A stretch of 16,002 nt of DNA from Alphaproteobacteria bacterium. Lineage in GTDB: Bacteria; Pseudomonadota; Alphaproteobacteria; Rhizobiales; Aestuariivirgaceae. Below, in pieces: positions 5,902-15,339 of the stretch (its first letter is position 1; each line of letters begins with the position of its first letter). The DNA lies in contig JAJRRZ010000088.1 in the NCBI GenBank assembly GCA_024279045.1, positions 1 to 16,002 of the forward strand, in the 5' to 3' direction. Both the position numbers and the translations under genes were made by a program. The notes below the pieces were generated by a model, which saw nothing but the letters and a program-made list of their open reading frames with translations, was not told the origin of the DNA and did no database searches.

Positions 5902-7196
5902 ACGCCAATGCAGCACATCCGAAGCTGATCACCTTCGGCTGCCGCCTGAATGCCTACGAATCGGAAGCCATGCGCAAGCTGGCCGCCGAGGCGGGGTTGT
6001 CGCGCGCGGTAATTGTCAATACCTGCGCCGTTACCGCCGAGGCCCAGCGTCAGGCGCGCCAGGCCATCCGCAAGGCGCGCCGCGAGGCGGGTGATGATGT
6101 GGCGCTGATCGTTACCGGTTGCGCGGCGCAGACGGAGGCGCGGGCCTTTGCCGGCATGGCCGAAACCGACGCGGTGCTGGGCAATGCGGAAAAGCTCGAT
6201 GCCGCGGCGTGGCGCGCCGTGGCCGGGCAACTGCGGCGCGCGGCTGAAAAGCCGGTGATGGTGTCCGACATCATGCGCGAGACGCGCGCCCGCCCGGTGC
6301 CGTTTTCCGGCTTTGCCGAGCGCACCCGGGCGTTTGTGCAGGTGCAGGCGGGGTGCAACCATCGCTGCACCTTCTGCATCATTCCCTTCGGGCGCGGCAA
6401 TGCCCGCTCGCTGTCCGCGGAGGAGGTGATCGCCCAGGTGCGCGCGGCGCGAGAGGCCGGGCATCGCGAGGTGGTGCTCACCGGCGTGGACATCACCAGT
6501 TGGGGCGAGGATCTCTTCGGCGCGGCGCGGCTGGGCCATCTCGTCGCGCGCATCCTGCGCGAAGTGCCGCAACTGGAGCGGCTGCGGGTGTCGTCCATCG
6601 ACGTGGCGGAGATCGACGAGGAATTCCTGCGGGTGCTGGCCAATGAAGAGCGGCTAATGCCGCATCTGCACCTGTCGCTGCAGGCCGGTGATGACATGAT
6701 CCTGAAGCGCATGAAGCGCCGGCACAATCGTGCGCAGGCCATCGACTTCTGCCAGCGTGCGCGCGCCTTGCGGCCCGACATCGCCTTCGGCGCGGACATC
6801 ATTGCCGGTTTTCCCACCGAGACGGAGGAAATGTTCGCCAATTCGCTGGCGCTGGTGGATCAGTGCGACCTGGTATGGTTGCACGTGTTTCCCTTCAGCC
6901 CGCGGCCCGGCACGCCGGCGGCGCGCATGCCGCAGGTGGCTGGCGATGTGGTGAAGCAGCGCGCCGCGGCCTTGCGCGAGGCCGGTGCGCGGCGGCGCGC
7001 GGCATGGCTGGCGGCGCAGGTGGGAAGCGCCAGGCGCGTGCTGGTGGAGCGGCCCGGTATTGCGCGGGCGGAGGACAACGCCGTGGTGCGCGTGGCGCCG
7101 CACGCGCCGGTGGGCGAGATTGTGCCGGTGCGCATCGCCGGCGTGGCAGGCGAGGAATTGCTGGCCGAAGGCGTGGCCACGCAGGAGCAGGAGTGA
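5898..7196 (+). CDS. mtaB: tRNA N6-threonylcarbamoyladenosine(37) methylthiotransferase MtaB
   Basis: This radical-SAM methylthiotransferase adds the 2-methylthio group to t6A37, giving ms2t6A in tRNAs reading ANN codons. The 432-residue protein has the N-terminal MTTase domain with three cysteines for the auxiliary cluster (C15 in TFGCRLN, C43 in NTCAV, C75 in TGCAAQ). The radical SAM CxxxCxxC motif is CNHRCTFC (C153, C157, C160), followed by IIPFGRG. A TRAM-like C-terminal region follows (about 378-425). TFGCRLNAYESE and the VSSID block (231-235) favour MtaB over MiaB or RimO. The ATG lies in the dapF stop. The gene ends six bases before the ftsY ATG, and the end of mtaB supplies the ftsY ribosome-binding site. 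Confidence 0.93.
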   Translation: MNANAAHPKLITFGCRLNAYESEAMRKLAAEAGLSRAVIVNTCAVTAEAQRQARQAIRKARREAGDDVALIVTGCAAQTEARAFAGMAETDAVLGNAEKLDAAAWRAVAGQLRRAAEKPVMVSDIMRETRARPVPFSGFAERTRAFVQVQAGCNHRCTFCIIPFGRGNARSLSAEEVIAQVRAAREAGHREVVLTGVDITSWGEDLFGAARLGHLVARILREVPQLERLRVSSIDVAEIDEEFLRVLANEERLMPHLHLSLQAGDDMILKRMKRRHNRAQAIDFCQRARALRPDIAFGADIIAGFPTETEEMFANSLALVDQCDLVWLHVFPFSPRPGTPAARMPQVAGDVVKQRAAALREAGARRRAAWLAAQVGSARRVLVERPGIARAEDNAVVRVAPHAPVGEIVPVRIAGVAGEELLAEGVATQEQE

Positions 7197-7202
7197 GGCG
7201 TG

Positions 7203-8501
7203 ATGGCCGGATTCTTTCGCAAGCTGTTTCGCCGCAAGCAGGCAGAGCCTGAGCGGGCTAAGCCTGACCAGGCCGAGCCACAGCGCGAAGAACTTGAGCA
7301 GGCCGAGCCTGAACAGGCCGAGCCGCAGCGCGAAGAACCTGAACAGGCCCAGCCTGAACCGGCTGAACCTGCACAGGCCAAACCTGAACAGGCTGGGCCT
7401 GAACAACAGGTCGAAGCCGAGCCACGGGTCGAGGTTGAACCTGCGCCGCGGGTTGAAACCGAGCCCGAGATGCAGGTGGAGCCAGAGCCACGCAGCGAGC
7501 CGGAACCGCAGCCAGAACCACAGCCGGTCAGCGAGCCGGAAGAAGCATCACCCGCTGAAGAAAAGCGAGGCTTCTTCGGGCGGCTGAGGCATGGCTTGAC
7601 GAAAACCTCCTCGCGCCTGAGCAGCGGCATCGCCGGCATCTTCACCCGCCGCAAGCTCGACGAAGAGATGCTGCAGGAGCTGGAGGACATTCTCATCCAG
7701 GCCGACCTGGGGCTGCGGATGACCGACCGCATCATCGAGCGCCTGCGCCGCGAGCGCTTCGACAAGAGCATCAGCCCGCGGGAGGTGCGCGCGGTGATGG
7801 CCGAGGAAATCGCCAAGGTGCTCAAACAGGTGGAACAGCCCTTTGAAATGGACGCGGCGCACAGGCCCTTCGTGGTGCTGGTGGTGGGGGTGAACGGCTC
7901 GGGCAAGACCACCACCATCGGCAAGCTCGCCGCCATTGCCCGGCGCGAGGGGCACAAGGTGATGCTGGTGGCGGGCGATACCTTCCGCGCTGCCGCGGTG
8001 GAGCAGTTGAAGATCTGGGCGCAGCGCAGCGGTGCGCTGTTCGAGGCGCGCGATACCGGCGCGGATGCCGCGGCGCTGGCCTATGACGCGCTGGAAAAGG
8101 CGCGGGCGGAAGAGGTGGACGTGGTGTTCATGGATACCGCCGGGCGGCTGCAGAACCGCAAGGAGCTGATGGACGAACTGGCGAAGATCGTGCGGGTGAT
8201 GAAGAAGGTCATGGCGGATGCGCCGCATGCGGTATTGCTGGTGCTGGACGCCACCACCGGACAGAATGCGCTCAATCAGGTGAAGGTGTTCCGCGAGGTG
8301 GCTGACGTTACCGGGCTGGTGATGACCAAGCTCGACGGCACCGCGCGCGGCGGCATCCTGGTGGCCATTGCCGAGCAGCATGGCCTGCCGGTGCATGCCA
8401 TTGGCGTCGGCGAAGGCATTGACGATCTGCAGCCTTTCGATGCACAAGCCTTTGCCGCGGCCATTGCCGGGGTGGACGAACAGGAGGAAAGCCGCACATG
8501 A
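7203..8501 (+). CDS. ftsY: Signal recognition particle receptor FtsY
   Basis: FtsY is the SRP-family GTPase that docks the SRP-ribosome complex at the inner membrane for cotranslational insertion. The 432-residue protein begins with a basic amphipathic segment, MAGFFRKLFRRK. A long acidic Pro/Glu/Gln/Ala A-domain built of pentad repeats spans residues 13-120. A second membrane-targeting motif, RGFFGRLRHGL (122-132), starts the N domain. The G domain shows GVNGSGKTTT (229-238, G1), DTFRAAA (259-265, G2 region), DTAGR (311-315, G3) and TKLD (375-378, G4). ATG 7203 was chosen over the adjacent in-frame GTG at 7200; both lie just after GGAGTGAGG. The last codon overlaps the yciB ATG. The A-domain is a likely length-variable region. 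Confidence 0.97.
   Translation: MAGFFRKLFRRKQAEPERAKPDQAEPQREELEQAEPEQAEPQREEPEQAQPEPAEPAQAKPEQAGPEQQVEAEPRVEVEPAPRVETEPEMQVEPEPRSEPEPQPEPQPVSEPEEASPAEEKRGFFGRLRHGLTKTSSRLSSGIAGIFTRRKLDEEMLQELEDILIQADLGLRMTDRIIERLRRERFDKSISPREVRAVMAEEIAKVLKQVEQPFEMDAAHRPFVVLVVGVNGSGKTTTIGKLAAIARREGHKVMLVAGDTFRAAAVEQLKIWAQRSGALFEARDTGADAAALAYDALEKARAEEVDVVFMDTAGRLQNRKELMDELAKIVRVMKKVMADAPHAVLLVLDATTGQNALNQVKVFREVADVTGLVMTKLDGTARGGILVAIAEQHGLPVHAIGVGEGIDDLQPFDAQAFAAAIAGVDEQEESRT
7245..7409 (+). repeat. 15-bp coding repeat in the FtsY acidic domain
   Basis: The segment encoding FtsY residues 15-69 is a degenerate 15-bp tandem repeat. The commonest unit is CCTGAACAGGCCGAG (Pro-Glu-Gln-Ala-Glu). Variant units encode PQREE, PEPAE, PAQAK and PEQAG. 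The block containing QAEPQREE occurs twice (about 7269-7292 and 7314-7337), suggesting a larger duplicated unit. The amino-acid pattern continues as Val/Glu/Pro-rich sequence to about residue 120 with less DNA similarity. Confidence 0.85.
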
Positions 8502-9100
8502 GCAGTTCTGGCGCATCGACGCGCGGCGAACTGAGCGGTGGGCTGAAGATGCTCACCGAGGCCGGGCCGCTGTTGCTGTTCTTCCTGGTCAATGCCAAAT
8601 GGGGCATCTTCGCCGCCACAGCCGCCTACATGGTCAGCGCCGCGCTGGCCATGGGCTACACGTGGTGGAAAATCCGCCGCCTGCCGCTGATGCCCATCAT
8701 CGCGCTGGTCTTTGTGCTGGCCTTCGGCGGACTGACCATCTGGCTGCAAGATGATGTCTTCATCAAGCTGAAGGTTACGCTGGTGAATGTGCTGTTCGCC
8801 GCCATCCTGCTGGGCGGGCTGATGTTCAACCGGCTGTTCCTGAAGATGCTGATGGGCGAGGCCTTCCGCATGAGCGATGCCGGCTGGCGCAAGCTCACCT
8901 GGGCTTGGGCGCTGTTCTTCCTGTTCGTGGCCGGGCTGAACGAGGTGGTCTGGCGCAATGTCTCCACCGATGCCTGGGTGAACTTCAAGGTCTTCGGCCT
9001 GTTGCCGCTGACTTTCGTCTTCGCCATTGCCACCGCGCCGCTGATGATGAAGCACCAGTTGCCCGAAGAGGGTGGCGAGCATGGGGGCGAGGGCCGTTGA
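8498..9100 (+). CDS. yciB: Inner membrane septation-type protein YciB (IspA/IspZ family)
   Basis: The 200-residue product belongs to the small polytopic 'intracellular septation protein A' family, YciB in E. coli. The family is linked to envelope integrity and, in Shigella, to septation; its biochemical role is not settled. It has five or six hydrophobic segments (about residues 22-53 as one or two spans, 64-83, 93-111, 133-149 and 163-183). The family signature is FIKLKVTLVNVLFAAILLGG (88-107), and LNEVVWRNVSTDAWVNFKVFG (147-167) is also typical. The C-terminal tail is hydrophilic and Gly/Glu-rich. ATG overlaps the ftsY stop as ATGA, so translation is probably coupled. The gene closes the dapF-mtaB-ftsY-yciB run, an arrangement familiar from Alphaproteobacteria. 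Confidence 0.93.
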   Translation: MSSSGASTRGELSGGLKMLTEAGPLLLFFLVNAKWGIFAATAAYMVSAALAMGYTWWKIRRLPLMPIIALVFVLAFGGLTIWLQDDVFIKLKVTLVNVLFAAILLGGLMFNRLFLKMLMGEAFRMSDAGWRKLTWAWALFFLFVAGLNEVVWRNVSTDAWVNFKVFGLLPLTFVFAIATAPLMMKHQLPEEGGEHGGEGR

Positions 9101-9124
9101 CGAAACGTGCGCTGGCGGGATAAC
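9097..9124 (+). promoter_or_regulatory. Candidate promoter for leuB
   Basis: TTGACG (9097-9102, 5 of 6 to the -35 consensus) is followed after 16 bp by GATAAC (9119-9124, 4 of 6 to the -10). It overlaps the yciB stop and would give a leader of about 35 nt, too short for a classical leucine attenuator; no run of Leu codons is seen in the gap. leuB may also be read through from yciB. Confidence 0.4.
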
Positions 9125-9166
9125 TGCCGAGCAGGCAAACAACACCATCTTGCGGGGAAACACACC

Positions 9167-10279
9167 ATGCAAAGCTACCGCATCCTGCTGCTGGCCGGTG
9201 ATGGCATCGGCCCGGAGATCATGGCCGAGGCGAGGAAGATCCTCGACTGGATGAACGAGACCGGCATTGCCCGTTTCGAGATGGAGGAAGGCCTCGTCGG
9301 CGGTGCGGCATATGACGCGCATGGCGTGGCCATCTCCGAGGAGGACATGGACAAGGCGCTGGCGGCGGATGCGGTGCTGTTCGGCGCGGTGGGCGGCCCG
9401 CGGTGGGACGATGTGCCCTACGAGGTGCGCCCGGAGGCCGGATTGTTGCGCCTGCGCAAGGATCTGGAACTGTTCGCCAACCTGCGCCCGGCGATCTGCT
9501 ACCCGGCGCTGGCCGAGGCCTCGTCGCTGAAGAAGGAGCTGGTGGAGGGGCTGGACATTCTCATCGTCCGCGAGCTGACCGGCGGGGTCTATTTCGGCCA
9601 GCCGAAGGAGCTGGTCGTGCTGGAAAGCGGCGAGAAGCGCGCGGTGGACACGCAACTCTATCACGAGCACGAGGTGGAGCGCATTGCCCGCGTCGCCTTC
9701 GACCTGGCGCGCACGCGGCGCAATCTGGTGCATTCCTCCGACAAGAAGAACGTGATGAAGACCGGTGTGCTGTGGGACGAGGTGGTGCGCCGGGTGCATG
9801 CGGACGATTACGCGGACGTGGAATTGCAGCACATCCTTGCCGACAACTGCGCCATGCAGCTCGTGCGCCAGCCGAAGCAGTTCGACGTGATCGTTACCGA
9901 CAACCTGTTCGGCGACATTCTCTCCGACGTGGCGGCGATGCTCACCGGCAGCCTGGGCATGTTGCCATCGGCCTCGCTGGGCGCGGCGGATCCGCAGACG
10001 GGGCGGCGGCGGGCGATGTATGAGCCGGTGCACGGCTCCGCGCCGGACATTGCCGGGCAGGGCAAGGCCAATCCCATCGCCATGATCGCTTCCGCCGCGA
10101 TGATGCTGCGCTATTCCTTCGACATGGGCGACTGGGCAGACCGCGTGGAGCAGGCCATCGCCAACGCGCTGGCGCAGGGTGTGGCCACCGCCGACATTGC
10201 CCAGCCCGGCGCGAAGATCATCTCCACCGCCGAGATGGGCGATCTGATCCTCTCCGAGCTGCAACAACTGGCAGGCTGA
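9167..10279 (+). CDS. leuB: 3-isopropylmalate dehydrogenase LeuB
   Basis: LeuB catalyses the NAD-dependent oxidative decarboxylation of 3-isopropylmalate in leucine synthesis. The 370-residue product fits the family. LLLAGDGIGPEI (residues 7-18) opens the fold. Substrate arginines R97, R107 and R135 have the same 10/28 spacing as in Thermus LeuB. Y142 and K193 lie in GGVYFGQPKE and SDKKNVMKT. Metal ligands are D226 (LADNCAM), D250 and D254 in DNLFGDILSDVAAMLTGSLG, and the NAD-binding loop is EPVHGSAPDIAGQGKANP (286-303). These features favour LeuB over isocitrate or tartrate dehydrogenase. ATG 9167 follows GCGGGGA; an in-frame start at 9107 would add 20 unrelated residues. leuC and leuD are not in the window. 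It converges with pabC. Confidence 0.96.
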   Translation: MQSYRILLLAGDGIGPEIMAEARKILDWMNETGIARFEMEEGLVGGAAYDAHGVAISEEDMDKALAADAVLFGAVGGPRWDDVPYEVRPEAGLLRLRKDLELFANLRPAICYPALAEASSLKKELVEGLDILIVRELTGGVYFGQPKELVVLESGEKRAVDTQLYHEHEVERIARVAFDLARTRRNLVHSSDKKNVMKTGVLWDEVVRRVHADDYADVELQHILADNCAMQLVRQPKQFDVIVTDNLFGDILSDVAAMLTGSLGMLPSASLGAADPQTGRRRAMYEPVHGSAPDIAGQGKANPIAMIASAAMMLRYSFDMGDWADRVEQAIANALAQGVATADIAQPGAKIISTAEMGDLILSELQQLAG

Positions 10280-10323
10280 GTGTTCATGCCGTTGCCGCGC
10301 GTCATTTGTGCGCTTCGGGCGAT

Positions 10324-11046
10324 TCAGCCGGCAAGCAGGTGGGCAGGCTGCAGGCCGCGCACGTCGTTGCCGACGAACAATCGCGCGCCATCAGCCAGCA
10401 GTGTGTCGAGCATCGGCAGGGTGATGATGGCCTCGCGCGCGCGGGCCTGTCGCAGCAGGTGCTGGCGCAGTATGCCCGGCAGCAGGCCGCAGGCAACGGG
10501 CGGAGTGAGCAATGTCTCTTCTCCCGCGGGCAGCACGAACAGGTTGGTGAAGCTGCCTTCGGTGATCTCGCCGCGGATATTGGCGAACAGCACCTCGCGC
10601 GCGCCGTGGCGGCGCCGGGCGCGCTCGCGCGCGGCATCGAGGAAGCGCCGCCGGGTGGTCTTGTGGCGCAGCAGCATGTCCGCCGGGTGAGTGCGGATAT
10701 CAGCCAGCGCCAGCGGCAAGGGCGCGGCGCCGCCGGTGGGCGGCAGTGGGCGGTGCGAGAGGTGCAAGGCGCCGTCGGCATCCAGTTGCAGGCGCACGAT
10801 GCGCGGCACAGGCAAGCGCCAGACGAAGGTGGCGAGGCGGTGGCGGATGCGCGGCAGTGGGCAGGTCATGCCCAATACGCGGGCCGAGGCCGCCAGCCGC
10901 GCCAGGTGGTCGTCGAGGTGGCGCAACGCGCCGCCTTCTTCCAGCAGCAGGGTTTCGATGAGTGCCGGACGCCGCACGGTGGGCCGCGGCGGTGCGGATG
11001 GGCCGGGCAGGCGGCGCAAATGGTCATGATATGGGGCCGATATCAT
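10324..11046 (-). CDS. pabC: Class IV PLP aminotransferase-fold protein, probable 4-amino-4-deoxychorismate lyase PabC
   Basis: PabC removes pyruvate from 4-amino-4-deoxychorismate to give p-aminobenzoate for folate. The 240-residue product shows LIETLLLEEGGALRHLDDHLARL (starts at residue 29), the probable PLP lysine K129 in RHKTTRRRF, and the fold-type IV signature GEITEGSFTNLFV (159-171). PPVACGLLPGILR (182-194) and a C-terminal FVGNDVRGLQPA follow. The first 28 or so residues are Pro-rich and look like the linker seen where this domain is fused to PabB. Here the genes are separate, with ATG inside the pabB stop (ATGA, 11046-11043). An in-frame start at 11103 would lie inside pabB and was not used. 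Close paralogues (branched-chain or D-amino-acid aminotransferases) are possible, but the pabB neighbour decides. Confidence 0.88.
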   Translation of the reverse strand: MISAPYHDHLRRLPGPSAPPRPTVRRPALIETLLLEEGGALRHLDDHLARLAASARVLGMTCPLPRIRHRLATFVWRLPVPRIVRLQLDADGALHLSHRPLPPTGGAAPLPLALADIRTHPADMLLRHKTTRRRFLDAARERARRRHGAREVLFANIRGEITEGSFTNLFVLPAGEETLLTPPVACGLLPGILRQHLLRQARAREAIITLPMLDTLLADGARLFVGNDVRGLQPAHLLAG

Positions 11047-12277
11047 TGGGCGGGCTCCTCCTCGCGCAAGGCATCGCGCAGGAACCGTGCCTTCAGCAGG
11101 CACTCGGCGTATTCGGCCCCGGCTTGCGAATCGGCGACGATGCCCGCGCCGATGCCCATGCGCCCGTTGCCGTGCACATCAAGCAATGCGGTGCGAATGA
11201 CCACGGACAGCATGCCTTCGTAATGGCCATCCGGCGTCTTGCGCAGCCAGCCGATGTTGCCGGTATACAGCCCGCGGGCGGTGTGCTCCAGCTCGTCGAT
11301 GATCTCCATGGCCCGGCGCTTCGGCGCGCCGGTGATGGAGCCGGCGGGCAGCAGTGCGGCGAGGAGATCGGCCAGCGGCACGTGTGCAGGCATGCGCGCG
11401 CGCACCTCCGAGACCATCTGGTGCACCGTCGGATAGCTCTCCACCACGTGCAGCGCCGGAACGCGCACGCTGCCGATCTCGGCGATGCGGCCCAGGTCAT
11501 TGCGCATCAGGTCGGTGATCATCAGGTTTTCCGCGCGGGTCTTGGCATCGCCGCGCAGTTCTTCGGCGCTGGCTGCATCCCGCGCGGCGTCGGCATGGCG
11601 CGGCGCGGTGCCCTTCATCGGGCGGGTGTGCATGCCGCCCGCGCCATCGAACTCCAGGAACAGCTCCGGCGAGGCGGAGGCCACCCACAGCGGCTCGCCA
11701 TCTTGCGTGGCCAGTTCCAGAAAGGCGGCGTGCGGGGCGGGCTGCTGGCGCAGCAGCGCGGCGTGCAGCCGCGCCGGGTGCAGGGTGGTGGCGAAGAACA
11801 GCGGAAATGTGAGGTTGATCTGATAGGTATCGCCGGCGGCGATATACTGCTGGATGCGCGTGAAGGCCCGCGCGAAGGCGGCCTCGTCAAGCGCCGGGCG
11901 TGGCGGCTCGGCGGTGGTGGCGGGGCAGAAGAGATGCGCCGTTTGTGCCGCGCGGCGGCACAGGAAGGCTGCGGCCTGTCGTGCATCGAGCCGTTGCGGC
12001 GCATCCACCGGCAGCGCCCAGATCAGTGGCGGGCGCGGCACGTGCTCATGGGGCTTGCGCGGACATGGCAGCGGTGGCGTGGCCAGCAGGTGGCCCAGCT
12101 CGTAGGACAAGGCCAGTGCCAGCGTCCTGCCCTCGTCCAGCGCCCATTGCAGGCGTTTCAGCGCATTCGCCACCTGCGCCGGGGTGTGCGCGGCAATCAC
12201 CGCATCATGCGGGGCACTGAACAGCAGGGCATCGCCATGTGGCTGATGCAGCAACGCCTGCGGCACCTGCGTTTGCG

Positions 12278-12281
<4 letters not shown>
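11043..12281 (-). CDS. pabB: Aminodeoxychorismate synthase component I PabB
   Basis: PabB aminates chorismate to 4-amino-4-deoxychorismate, using ammonia from the glutaminase PabA. The 412-residue protein has a degenerate N-terminal half (SYELGHLL at 59-66) and a canonical chorismate-binding C-terminal half. That half contains AAGDTYQINLT (148-158), RPMKGTAPR (220-228), ENLMITDLMRNDLGR (251-265), GSITGAPKRRAMEII (314-328) and GIGAGIVADSQAGAEY (376-391). K223 in P-M-K-G-T is the catalytic lysine typical of PabB; anthranilate synthase has Ala there. The start is read as TTG at 12281, four bases inside thiC, supported by GGAGAAGG eight bases upstream; no in-frame ATG precedes the conserved domain. 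pabC follows with an ATGA overlap. No pabA is in the window. Confidence 0.92.
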
Positions 12282-14164
<1,883 letters not shown>

Positions 14165-14168
14165 GACA

Positions 14169-14176
14169 CTTCTCCC
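14169..14176 (-). promoter_or_regulatory. Ribosome binding site of thiC
   Basis: Minus-strand GGGAGAAG with GGGAG seven bases before the ATG at 14164. It favours this start over the in-frame start at 14188, which would place the site inside the coding sequence. Confidence 0.65.
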
Positions 14177-14196
14177 GGTAAACGCCATTGGCCCCT

Positions 14197-14224
14197 GTTA
14201 TAGCCCGGTTTGCCGCGCGGGGAA
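14197..14224 (-). promoter_or_regulatory. Possible internal promoter upstream of thiC
   Basis: On the minus strand TATAAC (14202-14197, 5 of 6 to the -10) follows TTCCCC (14224-14219, weak -35, 3 of 6) after 16 bp. It would give a leader of roughly 25 nt. The -10 is good and the -35 poor, so this is tentative. Confidence 0.3.
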
Positions 14225-14231
14225 TGTGTAA

Positions 14232-15338
14232 TCACACTCCGCGGGCATCGAAAAAGGCGCGCAGGGCCACTTCGTTCCACGGTGCGAGATGATCGCGCGC
14301 CGCCAGCCACGACTTCACCACCTTGCCGCTCAGCGCATCCTTCGCCGCCAGCTCGGCCAGCACCTCGTCCGCCGCCTTGCGCGCCGCGGCAACGACATCC
14401 GCTGGATAGGCCAGCACCTGCACGCCGTGCTTCTCCTTCAGCGTGCGCAGGGCGGCGGCGTTGCGCCAGGTGTGCTCGGCCAGCGAGCGCGCGGCTTCCG
14501 CGGCGCAGGCCACCTGAACGGCGCGGCGGGTGTCCTCGTCCAGCTTCTCCCACAGTTTGCGCGAGATCAACAGCTCGCCAGCGCCGTTGGGCTCGTGAAG
14601 CGCCGGGTAGTGATAGACCTTCGCCACCTTGTAGAAGCCCAGGGCCATGTCGGAAGCCGGGCCGAGAAACTCCGTGGCGTCGATGGCGCCGGATTGCAGG
14701 GCCGGCTGGATATCGCCCGGCGGCATGGACACCGGCGTGCCGCCCAGCTTGCTCAGAATCGCCCCGCCCAGGCCCGGCATGCGCATCTTCAGGCCCTTCA
14801 GGTCGTCGAGCGATTTTACCGGCTTCTTGAACCAGCCGCCCATGGATGGGCCGGTGTTGCCGCACATCAGCGGTTTGATGCCGAAGGGGGCATAAAGCTC
14901 GTCCCACAGTTTCTGGCCGTCGCCCTGCTCCAGCCAGGCGCGATGCTCCAACGGCGTGAGGCCGAAGGGGCCAGCGGTGAACAGCGCCGCGGCGGGCACC
15001 TTGCCACCCCAGAACAGCGAGGCGGTGTGGGCCATGTCCGCGGTGCCGTTCTGCACCGCATCGAACACCGCCAGCCCGCCGACCAGCTCGCCGGCGGCAT
15101 ATACCTTCACCTTCAGCCTGCCGCCGGTCAGGCGGGTGATGTCGCGTGCCAGGATCTCCGCGGAGACACCCGGGCCGGGCAGGTTCTTCGGCCAGGAGGT
15201 TACCATCTTCACCTCCAGGGCCTTTGCCTCGGCGCGGGCCACGTGCGGTGTTGCCAGCGTGGCGCTGGTGGCGATGCCGGCGGCTGCTGCGGCGGCGGCC
15301 CCGAACAGGCCGCGGCGGGTGGTGGTGTGGTTGCTCAT
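14232..15338 (-). CDS. TRAP transporter solute-binding protein, DctP/TakP-like, with Tat-type signal
   Basis: The 368-residue product is a periplasmic DctP-family binding protein of a TRAP transporter, which couples ligand uptake to a sodium gradient. It begins with a twin-arginine-type signal, TTTRRGLFGAAAAAAAG (residues 5-21), ending near AHVARA-type sequence at about 33-37. The mature part shows VTSWPKNLPGPG (46-57), KVYAAGEL (78-85), GNTGPSMGGWF (160-170), LKGLKMRMPGLGG (180-192) and the family arginine R187. GAIDATEFLGP (217-227) and GFYKVAKVYHYPALHEP (234-250) follow. These resemble the 2-oxoacid-binding TakP branch, so a 2-oxoacid or similar carboxylate is the best guess. ATG 15338 follows AAGGAG, one base after the thiD stop. 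No DctQ or DctM subunit is in the window. The setting between thiD and thiC is odd. Confidence 0.9.
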   Translation of the reverse strand: MSNHTTTRRGLFGAAAAAAAGIATSATLATPHVARAEAKALEVKMVTSWPKNLPGPGVSAEILARDITRLTGGRLKVKVYAAGELVGGLAVFDAVQNGTADMAHTASLFWGGKVPAAALFTAGPFGLTPLEHRAWLEQGDGQKLWDELYAPFGIKPLMCGNTGPSMGGWFKKPVKSLDDLKGLKMRMPGLGGAILSKLGGTPVSMPPGDIQPALQSGAIDATEFLGPASDMALGFYKVAKVYHYPALHEPNGAGELLISRKLWEKLDEDTRRAVQVACAAEAARSLAEHTWRNAAALRTLKEKHGVQVLAYPADVVAAARKAADEVLAELAAKDALSGKVVKSWLAARDHLAPWNEVALRAFFDARGV

Positions 15339-15339
15339 G

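Noticed and set aside
8276..10267. Long minus-strand open frame (663 codons) opposite ftsY, yciB and leuB
   Set aside because: It is antisense to three clear genes. His/Gln/Arg-rich translation is typical of a GC-rich shadow frame.
10280..10323. Bidirectional terminator between convergent leuB and pabC
   Set aside because: Only a weak GCGC/GCGC pairing without a T run; not enough to call.
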